Below are positions 35,830 to 44,640 of a DNA stretch of 64,000 nucleotides, in pieces. A program made the translations under genes and the position numbers. Below the pieces are notes generated by a model, which did no database searches, was not told the DNA's origin, and saw nothing but the letters and a program-made list of their open reading frames with translations. The DNA lies in contig NZ_JAOUSF010000004.1 of NCBI RefSeq assembly GCF_025660475.1, forward strand, positions 124,001 through 188,000, in the 5' to 3' direction. Source of the DNA: Perspicuibacillus lycopersici (GTDB lineage Bacteria; Bacillota; Bacilli; Bacillales; Caldibacillaceae). Every line of letters starts with the position of its first letter. The first letter of the stretch is position 1.

Positions 35830-35869
35830 AAAAGATTAACTACGCTATTCGTGGTTAATCTTTTTTTTA
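35830..35869 (+). terminator. Intrinsic terminator after vanZ-like gene
   Basis: AAGATTAACTAC pairs with GTGGTTAATCTT around a 7-nt loop, followed by eight T. Confidence 0.9.
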
Positions 35870-36130
35870 TGCTTCATGTTCATCAAATTTATTAGAGTTG
35901 AAAAAATTATATAAGAATATTGTTTTATGTGATAAATCCCTCTATACTGATAATTGCTGCGGTAATTAATGAAATTTTAGGCAAATAGTAAAATGGTGGC
36001 TTCATCATAGCTTTTTCGATGGGTGGTTAAGTCGGAAATACAACAACCGTAACGAAAAACAACGATAAATAAATGTTATTTGTACTATCCTTTCATTCCA
36101 AGCAAATTTGTTATGAAAAGAGGGTGTGGA

Positions 36131-37384
36131 ATGATTTTTTCACAGTTTCATCGAACGATTAAAATTCGAATCATCGAATCTTTTTTAAGCACCGCAATTA
36201 GTAATATGATTTTGCCGTTTATGGCAATCTATTTATCTGCTTATTTTGGTGTAAAAATTACTGGGCTTTTATTATTGATAAACGTCTTTATAGGAATTGG
36301 CTTATCCTTCTTTGGTGGCTATTTTTCGGATAATTTCGGACGAAAAAAATTGATAGTGTTCGCAGAGTCGCTACGTTTTATCGCGTTTACAATCATGATG
36401 CTATGTAATTCGCCATGGTTTGTGTCTCCATTGATTACATATTTCATGATGACCATTAACACGATATGCTGGGCATTGGGTGGTCCGGCAAATCAGGCAA
36501 TGCTGATTGATGTAAGTAAGCCAGAGGAACGAAAGCAAATGTTTTCCATCATGTACTGGGCATCGAATATGTCGATTGCAATAGGTGGAACACTTGGTGG
36601 CTTCCTTTTTGAAGATTATTTATTTGAATTAATGATTGCATTGTCCATTACGTCACTGATTACGTTAATATTAATTGTTTTCTTTATTGATGAAAGCTTT
36701 ATTCCAGTGAAAGTAAAAGCGGAAAAGCTGACAAGACACGCCTCGCAAATGTTTCATGGCTATAAAGAAGTTTTTCAAGATAAGTTATTTATCCTTTATT
36801 GTGTTGCGATTGTACTTGTAATGTCGATGGAGTTCCAATTAGGAAATTATATTGGAATACGACTTGCTGATACTTTTCCAGGTATAAAAATATTTAACTA
36901 TGAAGTTGGTGGAATAGAGGTTACCGGCTTACTTAGAACAGAGAACACGATTTTAGTAGTGCTACTAGCACTGTTTGCTGCAAAATTTGTTTCCCGATTT
37001 AAAGACCGTAATGTGTTAATTATTACTTGTGCTGCATTTGTTCTAGGTTATGGAATCATCTCCTACACTAATAATTTGTGGTTATTATTTTTTGCTATGC
37101 TGATTGCCTCTGTTGCCGAGGTATTACGAGTGCCTGTGGAACAAAACTATATGGCGACGCTACCTCCTGAAGATAAACGCAGCTCGTATTTAGCAATTGG
37201 GGGAATGGGATATAATTTATCTCAATTAATCTGTTCGATAACCGTTATGATTAGTGCATATATGTCCATTTTCGGAATGTCTATTTTTATTGCATGTATT
37301 GGGTTTTTAGGAGTATTCATTTTTATGCGAATTGGCTATGCATTAGAAAAAAGAACATCTGCGGATTTGGAAAAAACTATCTAA
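36131..37384 (+). CDS. MFS transporter
   Basis: About 417 residues with twelve hydrophobic helices and motif A after helix II (GGYFSDNFGRKKLIVFAE). ALGGPANQAMLIDVSKPEER is a helix IV-V region typical of YttB/MdtH-like exporters. The central cytoplasmic loop carries an extra stretch (TFPGIKIFNYEVGGIEVTGL) between helices VII and VIII. The frame begins at 36080, but ATG at 36131 has GAGGGT in front. The substrate is unknown, and it is not linked to a regulator gene. Confidence 0.85.
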   Translation: MIFSQFHRTIKIRIIESFLSTAISNMILPFMAIYLSAYFGVKITGLLLLINVFIGIGLSFFGGYFSDNFGRKKLIVFAESLRFIAFTIMMLCNSPWFVSPLITYFMMTINTICWALGGPANQAMLIDVSKPEERKQMFSIMYWASNMSIAIGGTLGGFLFEDYLFELMIALSITSLITLILIVFFIDESFIPVKVKAEKLTRHASQMFHGYKEVFQDKLFILYCVAIVLVMSMEFQLGNYIGIRLADTFPGIKIFNYEVGGIEVTGLLRTENTILVVLLALFAAKFVSRFKDRNVLIITCAAFVLGYGIISYTNNLWLLFFAMLIASVAEVLRVPVEQNYMATLPPEDKRSSYLAIGGMGYNLSQLICSITVMISAYMSIFGMSIFIACIGFLGVFIFMRIGYALEKRTSADLEKTI

Positions 37385-37479
37385 TTAGCAAATAAGTAGA
37401 TCGGGGCAGTATACATATCCTGCTTTTATTGTTTCTAAGAGAATATATTTATTTTAATAGAGTTTAGCATGAAATGTAT

Positions 37480-37508
37480 TTGACACACCTAACTTATTAT
37501 AGTAGAAT
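37480..37508 (+). promoter_or_regulatory. SigA-type promoter for the lysine riboswitch transcript
   Basis: TTGACA (37480-37485) and TAGAAT (37503-37508) are separated by 17 nt, about 40 nt before the L-box. Confidence 0.8.
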
Positions 37509-37544
37509 ACTAAACATAATTTAATATGACCTCACTTTTTACTA

Positions 37545-37725
37545 GTGGGGTAGAGGCGCGGTATTTAACAGTCCTTAGTCGAGTTGGAGAAGACGTAGAA
37601 GCTAAGGAGAAGGAAATATCGCCGAAGTGTGCAATAGTTCTCGATATTGCATGCTGGGCTTGTAGTTAATAGCTGCAGGACTGTCTCAATAAACGACCCT
37701 AGTTTATTGAGTTGGGCTATCTCAT
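37545..37725 (+). promoter_or_regulatory. Lysine riboswitch (L-box)
   Basis: Hallmarks match the L-box: GGGGTAGAGGCGCGG at the 5' end, GCCGAAG (about 37622), a P4 hairpin with TGCTGGGC, a P5 hairpin around the octamer AATAAACG/TTTATT region, and GGGCTATCTCA closing P1, where TGGGGTAG (37546-37553) pairs with CTATCTCA (37717-37724). It controls the amino-acid ABC importer downstream, so the importer probably carries lysine. Confidence 0.93.
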
Positions 37726-37765
37726 TTTGGGAAAAAGTTGAGGGACTAGGTATGACTGTGTATAT

Positions 37766-37799
37766 AAGGCGGCCTGAGTTCATCTCAGACTGCCTTTTT
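37766..37799 (+). terminator. Lysine riboswitch terminator
   Basis: AAGGCGGCCTGAG pairs with CTCAGACTGCCTT (one wobble, one mismatch) around TTCAT, followed by T residues; it lies 97 bp before the importer gene. Confidence 0.85.
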
Positions 37800-37895
37800 G
37801 TGTTTTTAAAACATGGTAGTTTGAATCAAGTCCTTCAAAGCGTTGTAGTTTTCCCAATGCGATGATACATCAAAACATTAGGAGGAGAAGAAGGA

Positions 37896-38732
37896 ATGAA
37901 AAGAAAAGTAATAGTTTTCGTTGGTTTATTATTATCGGTTATTTTTGTATTAGGAGCTTGTGGATCGAATGACACAGCAAGTGAAGCTAGCGGTTCGGAT
38001 GATGTATTTCGAGTCGGGATGGAGGCAGGCTATGCCCCATATAACTGGACACAATTAAATGATGCAAACGGTGCAGTGAAAATTGACGGTTCTGCAGAAT
38101 ATGCAGGTGGCTATGATGTAGAAATTGCAAAACGAATTGCAGAAGGTTTAGGTAAAAAATTAGTTATTGTGAAAACAAAATGGGAAGGCTTAGAACCAGC
38201 ATTATCAGCAAATAAAATTGATGCAATAATTGCAGGAATGTCACCTACAGCAGAACGCAAGGAAAAAATTGATTTCACGGATACTTATTACACATCACAA
38301 CTTGTAATGGTTGTGAAAAAGGGTGGAAAATATGAGAATGCAACCTCTTTAGCGGATTTTACTGGGGCCAAAATTACTGCGCAAAATAATACATTCCACT
38401 ACAACGTGATTGACCAAATCGATGGTGTGAAAAAACAAACAGCAATGGATAGCTTCCCAGCAATGCGTGTTGCACTAGAATCTGGAATTATTGATGGCTA
38501 TGTATCGGAACGTCCAGAAGGTATTAGTGCATCCGCTGCAAATGATAATTTTGTCATGATTGAACTCACCGATGGGTTTGAAACATCGATAGAAGAAACA
38601 ACGACAGCAGTTGGCGTACGAAAAGGCTATGAATATACAGAAAAAATAAATGAAATTTTATCAGGTATTTCCGAACAAGAGCGTCAAGATATTATGGATG
38701 CAGCGATACAAAATCAACCAACTGCAGAATAA
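37896..38732 (+). CDS. Amino-acid ABC transporter substrate-binding lipoprotein (probably lysine)
   Basis: A 278-residue family 3 solute-binding protein with a type II signal peptide (MKRKVIVFVGLLLSV and lipobox LGAC). Body segments are RVGMEAGYAPYNWTQ, GYDVEIAKRIAEGLGKKL, ALSANKIDAIIAGMSPTAER then KIDFTDTYY, and ALESGIIDGYVSERPEG. An unusual stretch LNDANGAVKIDGSAEYAG lies after the first strand. The lysine riboswitch points to lysine as ligand. AGGAGGAGAAGG precedes ATG. Confidence 0.92.
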   Translation: MKRKVIVFVGLLLSVIFVLGACGSNDTASEASGSDDVFRVGMEAGYAPYNWTQLNDANGAVKIDGSAEYAGGYDVEIAKRIAEGLGKKLVIVKTKWEGLEPALSANKIDAIIAGMSPTAERKEKIDFTDTYYTSQLVMVVKKGGKYENATSLADFTGAKITAQNNTFHYNVIDQIDGVKKQTAMDSFPAMRVALESGIIDGYVSERPEGISASAANDNFVMIELTDGFETSIEETTTAVGVRKGYEYTEKINEILSGISEQERQDIMDAAIQNQPTAE

Positions 38733-38742
38733 TTACGAATCC

Positions 38743-38765
38743 GCCGGCTGCCACAAGTGGCCGGC
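38743..38765 (+). other. GC-rich intercistronic hairpin between binding-protein and permease genes
   Basis: GCCGGC and GCCGGC form arms around TGCCACAAGTG, in an otherwise AT-rich region and without a T-run. Such hairpins often mark 3' ends of stabilised transcripts, which would let the binding protein be made in excess. Confidence 0.5.
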
Positions 38766-38790
38766 ATCCTATTTTATGAGGGGGATAGAC

Positions 38791-39534
38791 ATGAGCTTTG
38801 AATATATAGTAAAGATTTTCATTGATTATTGGCCAATGTTTTTACGTGGAGCAGGTTTGACATTATTAATTGCCCTTGTCGGAACGGTCATTGGTGCAGT
38901 CATTGGTTTATTGATTGGAATTGTACGAACGATTCCGCGACCAGAAAGCAAAGTGAAACGAGTAGTATTAAAAATTGTAAATGTAATATTTTCAATTTAT
39001 ATAGAAATTTTTCGAAGCACGCCGATGATTGTGCAGGCGATGGTTATTTTTTATGGTATTGCGATGGCATTTCAAATTGATATGGACCGAATTGTTGCCG
39101 CTATTTTAATTGTCTCTATTAATACAGGTGCTTATATGGCAGAAATTGTCCGCGGTGGCATTGTATCAGTAGACAAAGGTCAATTCGAGGCTGCTAGAGC
39201 AATTGGTATGAATCATTGGCAAACAATGAAAAATGTTGTACTTCCACAAGTTATCCGAAACATTCTACCCGCAACAGGTAATGAGTTTGTCATCAATATT
39301 AAAGATACCTCCGTCCTTAACGTTATCTCTGTATCTGAGTTGTATTTTGTAACAAATTCTATTGCCGGAATGAACTTCCGATTTTTTGAATCATTCTTTG
39401 TTGCCTCCGTCATTTACTTCATTTTGACGTTTACGATTACAAGAATTTTACGCTATTTCGAACGGAAGCTGGATGGACCAGATAATTACACTATGATTGG
39501 TAGTTCCTTACAAAATGAAAAAGCTACACTATAA
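38791..39534 (+). CDS. Amino-acid ABC transporter permease
   Basis: A 247-residue HisM/GlnP-like permease with about five transmembrane helices and the signature EAARAIGMNHWQTMKNVVLPQ that docks on the ATPase. Other conserved parts are FRSTPMIVQAMVIFYG and STNTGAYMAEI-like NTGAYMAEIVRGGI. The frame begins inside the upstream gene at 38650, but ATG at 38791 with GGGGG before it is the real start. It works with the binding protein and ATPase on either side. Confidence 0.93.
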   Translation: MSFEYIVKIFIDYWPMFLRGAGLTLLIALVGTVIGAVIGLLIGIVRTIPRPESKVKRVVLKIVNVIFSIYIEIFRSTPMIVQAMVIFYGIAMAFQIDMDRIVAAILIVSINTGAYMAEIVRGGIVSVDKGQFEAARAIGMNHWQTMKNVVLPQVIRNILPATGNEFVINIKDTSVLNVISVSELYFVTNSIAGMNFRFFESFFVASVIYFILTFTITRILRYFERKLDGPDNYTMIGSSLQNEKATL

Positions 39535-39563
39535 AAGTGCTGGATTAATAAGGAGGGAGAATA

Positions 39564-40304
39564 ATGGAAAAGGTAATCGATATACAGCATTTAAGTAAAT
39601 CCTATGGTGCTCATGAGGTGTTAAAGGACATCAATTTCTCTGTTGAAAAAGGAGAGGTTGTTTCGATAATAGGTTCATCAGGATCTGGTAAATCAACTTT
39701 ATTACGTTGTGTGAATCTTTTAGAACGACCAACAGGTGGAGCTATTATTTATAATGGCGAGAACATTTTGGATGATAAGCATGATCTTAACCAATATCGG
39801 ACTAAATTAGGAATGGTGTTTCAGCATTTTAACTTATTTAATAACTTGAATGTATTAGGAAATTGTACGGTTGGGCAGGTTCAAGTGTTGAAGCGTTCGA
39901 AGCTGGAAGCGGAAAGTATTGCTAGAAAGTATTTATCTGTCGTAGGGATGGAGCAGTATATTAATGCGAAACCAAAGCATTTATCTGGTGGACAAAAGCA
40001 ACGGGTAGCAATCGCACGGGCATTATCGATGGAGCCGGATGTTATGTTATTTGACGAGCCTACATCGGCATTAGATCCAGAGATGGTTGGAGAGGTTTTG
40101 AAGGTAATGAAGGAGCTAGCAAATACAGGGTTAACAATGCTTATTGTTACCCATGAAATGGAATTTGCTAGAGAAGTATCGGATCGCGTTGTATTTATGG
40201 ATAAAGGCGTAATTGCAGAAGCCGGTTCTCCAGAACAAATATTTAGCAATCCAAATGAAGAGAGAACACGAGAATTTTTAAAGCGTACGTTAAAGCAAGG
40301 ATAA
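39564..40304 (+). CDS. Amino-acid ABC transporter ATP-binding protein
   Basis: A 246-residue GlnQ-like ATPase. Walker A is GSSGSGKST, the Q-loop is FQHFNLF, the signature is [15 protein letters not shown], Walker B is [13 protein letters not shown], and the H-loop is IVTHEMEFA. It energises the importer formed with the permease and binding protein. It starts 29 nt after the permease, with AAGGAGGGAG as ribosome site, and ends the lysine-riboswitch operon. Confidence 0.95.
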   Translation: MEKVIDIQHLSKSYGAHEVLKDINFSVEKGEVVSIIGSSGSGKSTLLRCVNLLERPTGGAIIYNGENILDDKHDLNQYRTKLGMVFQHFNLFNNLNVLGNCTVGQVQVLKRSKLEAESIARKYLSVVGMEQYINAKPKHLSGGQKQRVAIARALSMEPDVMLFDEPTSALDPEMVGEVLKVMKELANTGLTMLIVTHEMEFAREVSDRVVFMDKGVIAEAGSPEQIFSNPNEERTREFLKRTLKQG

Positions 40305-40326
40305 GACGGCACTTAAGAATATGGCG

Positions 40327-40368
40327 AAAGGACACTTCTTATAGGAATAGAAAGTGTCCTTTCTTATT
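40327..40368 (+). terminator. Intrinsic terminator after the ABC operon
   Basis: AAAGGACACTT pairs with AAGTGTCCTTT around a 14-nt loop, followed by TCTTATTTTT. Confidence 0.8.
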
Positions 40369-40408
40369 TTTGAAGTAGGCTTTTGTCCAAACCTCTTTTT
40401 AATTAAAT

Positions 40409-40699
40409 TTATATTGTGAAGCTAATATTACCATCCTCGCTTATTTCTATTGTGGAGTAGCTTTCAAACAAATCTAGACTGTCTATTTCGGTATTATCAC
40501 TCCGCAACGTATTCACAAATTCCTCATATTTTTCCGGATGCTTTATTAAATGATAGTAAAATACGCGTTTTCCGTCTATCACATCGGTTGTTTTCAAAAG
40601 AAATTGATCATGAAATTGCTCTTTAAACCAGGCTCTTGCCTCTTCATGTGTAGTAAAGTCAGGCATTTGATTATAAATAGCAGATATATCGAAGTCCAT
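40409..40699 (-). CDS. Hypothetical protein, 96 residues
   Basis: A small acidic soluble protein (MDFDISAIYNQMPDFTTHEE at the start). It has mixed helix and strand character and two aromatic-rich segments (ARAWFKEQFHDQFLL, RVFYYHLIKHPEKYEEF). AAAGGAG lies 8 nt before ATG, which supports translation. No family is recognised and no partner gene is nearby. Confidence 0.65.
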   Translation of the reverse strand: MDFDISAIYNQMPDFTTHEEARAWFKEQFHDQFLLKTTDVIDGKRVFYYHLIKHPEKYEEFVNTLRSDNTEIDSLDLFESYSTIEISEDGNISFTI

Positions 40700-40797
40700 T
40701 TGTCTCTCTCCTTTCGTTTGTTAGTATGGTCGTTTCATTGTGAACACATGCGATGGTTGTCTATTTTCGATTACAACTTTGATTGAGAGATAAAAAA

Positions 40798-41028
40798 GAG
40801 GCTGGGACAAAAGTATTTTTATGTAAGAGAATCCGAACAAAGTTAAGTAGGTAAATTCGCTCCGGAAATATACTTCGCTTTCCGCGGGCATGGCCTTAGC
40901 CTACTCCGATACGCTTCGTGCGGGGTCTTCGGCTCATGCTTCTCCCGCAGGAGTCTACGTATATTTCCTCCGCTATCCGAATGATTGTTCGTCTTACACT
41001 TAAACATCAATTGTTATGTCCCAGCCTC
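40798..41028. repeat. Foldback repeat element with 12-bp terminal inverted repeats
   Basis: The element starts with GAGGCTGGGACA (40798-40809) and ends with its exact reverse complement TGTCCCAGCCTC (41017-41028). Inside is a second inverted pair, GGAAATATAC (40865 region) and GTATATTTCC (about 40960), plus GC-rich segments CTTTCCGCGGGCATGGCC and CCCGCAGGAGTC. From memory, very similar intergenic elements recur in many Bacillaceae genomes. It is non-coding, about 231 bp, and MITE-like. It lies between two genes without disturbing either. Confidence 0.75.
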
Positions 41029-41048
41029 GTGATTACGTAAACTGTTTA

Positions 41049-42623
41049 TTAAGCAGAATGTCTTCCGCGTAATGTCCAAATTTGATAAACCATATAAATT
41101 GAAGCGAAAATCGTTAAATAGGTTAACACTACCCAGCCAGACATTAAATATGGATATAGTGCATCTTGCACCATTTGGCTTGTGAGGAAATCGCGGTAAT
41201 TAATGCAAAGGAATACACCTATACCTACAAGTAATGTTGCTAGGATAATCCCATGCACTAGTTTACTACTTGTTTTTCCGCCTTCAGCATTATATTGATT
41301 TGCCCATCCATCTTTCTTATGTGCTGCCATTTTTTCCAACCATACCTGACAGAAGGTTACTAAATTGGCCCATAAATATATTTCCGGACTTATAAGCAAG
41401 CCTGCCATCACGACATCAATCGTTCGATGCATTGGAGTCTTAATTGCAAGTATCATATTTAAAATAGAGGCAAGGACTACTGGAATTGCCCAAATCCATG
41501 ACCAATAAAATTGGTCGGTTGCGATTGCTACTGTTAATAACAATAAAAAAAGCACGCGGGTAATGAGGTCGACAAAGGTTTTTATTTGTGCTCGCCAAAG
41601 TTTTCCACGATGTCTCGTTTTTACATCAATATCTTTACTAGTTAATAAATTGACAGTACCAGATTGCCATTTATTCCGCTGTTGGCGAAATGTATGATAG
41701 GATTTCATTGCATCTACAAAGCAACGCGCCTTCGGACTGACCAATGTTTTCCAATTGGATTTTTGCAGCTGCCATGTTAATAGCATATCTTCTACATCAC
41801 TTTCATCCTGCCATGGTCCATCTAGCTTGTTTTCTTCTGTAATGTCTTGAAGAGCTTCTGGACGAAATAATGTTGCTTGACCACCGAGGACATACGTACT
41901 TCCACCATGATATTGGATATCCAAAATCCAGCTTGCCATATCTTGCTTTTGTTGATGGGTCCACCAACGTGTGAGCGGCCCACCGTATTCTCCACTCGCA
42001 ATTTTTTCCTCATAGTGCGGATCATCCTTTGCGAGTGCGCTTTTCTTCTTTGGCATTCTCATCGTATACTTCGCCATGACACCACCGATGTTTCGAGAGC
42101 TCATGAGTCCATCCCATAAATAATTAAGTGCATTAGGTGCGAGTCTGCTGTCGGCATCCATACCTAGCACTGCCTTTATGGATTGCTTATAAACCTCTTG
42201 CCACTGTGTTAATTTTCTAAAATATATATCGAGATTATCACCGTAAATATGCTTCCATGCGGTATTTAATGCACCGACCTTCCGCTGTTTATTGTTTTTT
42301 GTAGTTAGAACGACAAGATTAAGGTTAAAATCAGCTCCTGCTTGCAATGCACGTTCCTCGGTTCGATCGGTACAGTTATCAGCAATTACATATACATCGA
42401 GATCAATATCTTTCGGTAAGGTTTGGTCTGCCAAACCTTCTAAACAATCTCGAATCGACTTTTCCTCGTTATGCGCTGGGATAAATGCAACAATTCGTGG
42501 GCGCATATATGAATTTTTGACCCCTGTTACATTAAAAATATTGTCCGTTAGCATTTCTCCTAAATCCAGCCTATTTTGCTGCTGAATTTGTTTTCTTTCC
42601 TCTGTAATAAACAGGTTCTCCAA
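41049..42623 (-). CDS. Family 2 glycosyltransferase, processive membrane type
   Basis: About 524 residues: a GT2 catalytic domain (about 40-310) and four C-terminal hydrophobic segments (about 340-520). Motifs are VAFIPAHNEEKSI, VIADNCTDRTEE, VLGMDADSRL (DxD), GGQATLFRPEAL, DESDVEDMLLTW (catalytic acid) and QRNKWQSG in place of the classic QxxRW. Processive GT2 enzymes make beta-linked polysaccharides such as cellulose, chitin-like or exopolysaccharide chains. The frame reaches 42695, but TTG at 42623 follows GGAGGGG, so it is preferred; TTG or ATG alternatives exist. No polysaccharide operon surrounds it. Confidence 0.85.
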   Translation of the reverse strand: MENLFITEERKQIQQQNRLDLGEMLTDNIFNVTGVKNSYMRPRIVAFIPAHNEEKSIRDCLEGLADQTLPKDIDLDVYVIADNCTDRTEERALQAGADFNLNLVVLTTKNNKQRKVGALNTAWKHIYGDNLDIYFRKLTQWQEVYKQSIKAVLGMDADSRLAPNALNYLWDGLMSSRNIGGVMAKYTMRMPKKKSALAKDDPHYEEKIASGEYGGPLTRWWTHQQKQDMASWILDIQYHGGSTYVLGGQATLFRPEALQDITEENKLDGPWQDESDVEDMLLTWQLQKSNWKTLVSPKARCFVDAMKSYHTFRQQRNKWQSGTVNLLTSKDIDVKTRHRGKLWRAQIKTFVDLITRVLFLLLLTVAIATDQFYWSWIWAIPVVLASILNMILAIKTPMHRTIDVVMAGLLISPEIYLWANLVTFCQVWLEKMAAHKKDGWANQYNAEGGKTSSKLVHGIILATLLVGIGVFLCINYRDFLTSQMVQDALYPYLMSGWVVLTYLTIFASIYMVYQIWTLRGRHSA

Positions 42624-42881
42624 CAATACCCCTCCCAATTCGTAAAGAACTCCCAGGTAATATGTCTCTCTTTCTATCTGTTCTCGAAATTGCACAATTT
42701 GTTCTTTATTGAGAACTATTAAAATAATAATAAACCAGTTTTTCGAAATTGTAAATTACAATTTGGTGAAATATTATAAAATTTAATTTAACCTATAGGG
42801 TTGGAAAGGGAATGGAAATAGTGTGAGGAAAGGGGGGCTTCCCCTTATATGGAAGATGTTCTCTTTTACGTACGGATAGCG

Positions 42882-43616
42882 TTATTTTATTAATGCGAGT
42901 TGCTCATACAATTCTCGAAGAGTATGACAACCAAGCCCTTGAACCTTTGGGATATAAATGCACCAAAGCTTTGCCGTGAGCTTTGCATCACTGAGCGCAT
43001 GGTGGCGGTTTTCGATTGGGATTTGATGATATTCACAAAAATCCTCTAATTTAACAATATTTAATTGAGGGTCTGCAATACGATACAGAAAGGAGGTGTC
43101 TATTAACCGATGTTTTAACGGAAGCTTGTATAATAGCCAGCTTGCATGCTGTAAAAAGTTTTTTTCGTGATTTGCATGATGTGCGACAAGTGGCAAATCT
43201 TGTACATATTGAAAGAAACGGATAAGAACCTCGGAAAGGGGGGGAGCATCCTTTATTTGTTCATTTGTTATACCGGTTAGCAACTGAATTTCCTTTGAAA
43301 TTTCTCCATTGCTTTGGATAAGAGAATAAAATGCTTGATCCTCTGCAATTTTTCCATCAATAACCTTTACGGCACCTATGGAAATGATTTCATCTCCTTT
43401 ATTTGGATAGAAACCCGTTGTTTCAATATCGAAGACGACGACATTTAATTCGTTTAGTGGAATGTCTAATACAAATTCCTGTCGCATCTCTTTTTGGAGC
43501 TGACGTAAAAATGCGATTTGTTTAGGATCTTGTACATTTCCGTTAAGACGAAGACTGCTACCATTTAATCGATTTTGTATGCCGCGCATTAAATGAATAA
43601 TTGGTTCAAAAGCCAT
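42882..43616 (-). CDS. DnaQ-like 3'-5' exonuclease domain protein
   Basis: About 244 residues. The exonuclease fold starts near residue 60 with VVFDIETTGFYPNKGDEIIS (ExoI), continues with LVAHHANHEKNFLQ (ExoII) and ends with HHALSDAKLTAKLW (ExoIII), the DEDDh type. The first 55 residues are helical and unassigned. It is not the polymerase-attached proofreader; the gene follows the DUF294 gene by a single nucleotide. ATG at 43616 has AAGGGTG 6 nt before it. Confidence 0.88.
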   Translation of the reverse strand: MAFEPIIHLMRGIQNRLNGSSLRLNGNVQDPKQIAFLRQLQKEMRQEFVLDIPLNELNVVVFDIETTGFYPNKGDEIISIGAVKVIDGKIAEDQAFYSLIQSNGEISKEIQLLTGITNEQIKDAPPLSEVLIRFFQYVQDLPLVAHHANHEKNFLQHASWLLYKLPLKHRLIDTSFLYRIADPQLNIVKLEDFCEYHQIPIENRHHALSDAKLTAKLWCIYIPKVQGLGCHTLRELYEQLALIK

Positions 43617-43617
43617 C

Positions 43618-44589
43618 TTAAACACCCTTCTTTATAAGTGAATGTACATATTGATGGAGATTTTTCCCATCCTTTAAAATTTTTTTTATTTCCTTCCTAT
43701 TGGAGGGTGGTAACCGCTGAATATTTAAATAATGTGTTTCCTCGTAAGAGTTTACTTTGGAAAGGGTATGTCGGTACTCTAACAAAGCCTTGAAGTTTGT
43801 TATATAGTTTTTCATTTGCAATCGATAGTTATCAATTGTAGATAATTGTTTCATTCTTGCAATTGTCGACGTGTCCAATAATCCTTCCTTTATCGATAGT
43901 AGCCGAATCGCATTCACATATGGAATAAATGCTGAATATTTTAAGTCAATCGAGCCGCGATGCTCACCAGTTGTATTTACGATAATTTGGCCAAGCGGAC
44001 CAATAGCCTTTTTAATATGCATAATATTATCCATTAGCCGTTCTAGTAGCGGAGGATGCTTCCTTTCGTATTCGAAAATCATTTTTTTTAACCCATGTAG
44101 AAAGCAATCATTTCCTATTAAGCTTCTTGCGTCATAAAAGATTTGTAGATTTCTGATCGATTCCCAGCTACCTTCTTCCATCCAGGAAACTAGTTGATTT
44201 TTCCATTCGCTGAGTGGTTTACACCAAAGGGGATTAGCACTCATGACATTACCTTTGCAATAAGGGTATCCAACAATATCCAATCCATCGGATATTTCCT
44301 TGCCTAGCTGTAAGAAAAAGGCATTGTTTTCTTCGCTATACGTTTGAAATACGATTCCGTGATCTTGATCACTAATCATGCCTTGCTCCAACCGTCCGCC
44401 ACTACCGGTGATGAACCAACAAAAGTCACAAGGTGGTTTATTTGGAAGGAGGCGAGTAATTGCCAAGTGAAATACTTTTTCCATAATGAGATCGTGAAAT
44501 TGATTTAACGCTTTAGGATTTGTCATATAGTGCATTATATTATTTGTTTTCCATTGGTTAATAGCTTCATAGCAATCGAATTCAGCCAT
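43618..44589 (-). CDS. DUF294 nucleotidyltransferase-like protein
   Basis: A 323-residue protein with a nucleotidyltransferase-like domain (about 40-150) whose active-site loop reads FITGSGGRLEQGMISDQDHG, followed by a helical C-terminal substrate-binding-like half (about 170-320) with NTTGEHRGSIDLKYSAFIPY. It resembles the GlnD-like DUF294/DUF294_C pair, here without CBS or cNMP domains. The adjoining exonuclease gene on the same strand suggests a joint role. Substrate unknown. Confidence 0.8.
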   Translation of the reverse strand: MAEFDCYEAINQWKTNNIMHYMTNPKALNQFHDLIMEKVFHLAITRLLPNKPPCDFCWFITGSGGRLEQGMISDQDHGIVFQTYSEENNAFFLQLGKEISDGLDIVGYPYCKGNVMSANPLWCKPLSEWKNQLVSWMEEGSWESIRNLQIFYDARSLIGNDCFLHGLKKMIFEYERKHPPLLERLMDNIMHIKKAIGPLGQIIVNTTGEHRGSIDLKYSAFIPYVNAIRLLSIKEGLLDTSTIARMKQLSTIDNYRLQMKNYITNFKALLEYRHTLSKVNSYEETHYLNIQRLPPSNRKEIKKILKDGKNLHQYVHSLIKKGV

Positions 44590-44608
44590 AGCAACCTTCC
44601 TTTATTAG

Positions 44609-44638
44609 AAAGCAAAAGCCCCTTTTCAGAGGCTTTTT
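44609..44638 (-). terminator. Intrinsic terminator for amt
   Basis: On the minus strand AAAAAGCCTCT and AGGGGCTTTT form a short stem around GAAAA with T residues after it, directly at the amt stop. Confidence 0.7.
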
Positions 44639-44640
44639 AC

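Noticed and set aside
37565..37865. Short frames on both strands over the lysine riboswitch
   Set aside because: They lie inside a well-formed L-box and terminator, so the coding reading is accidental.
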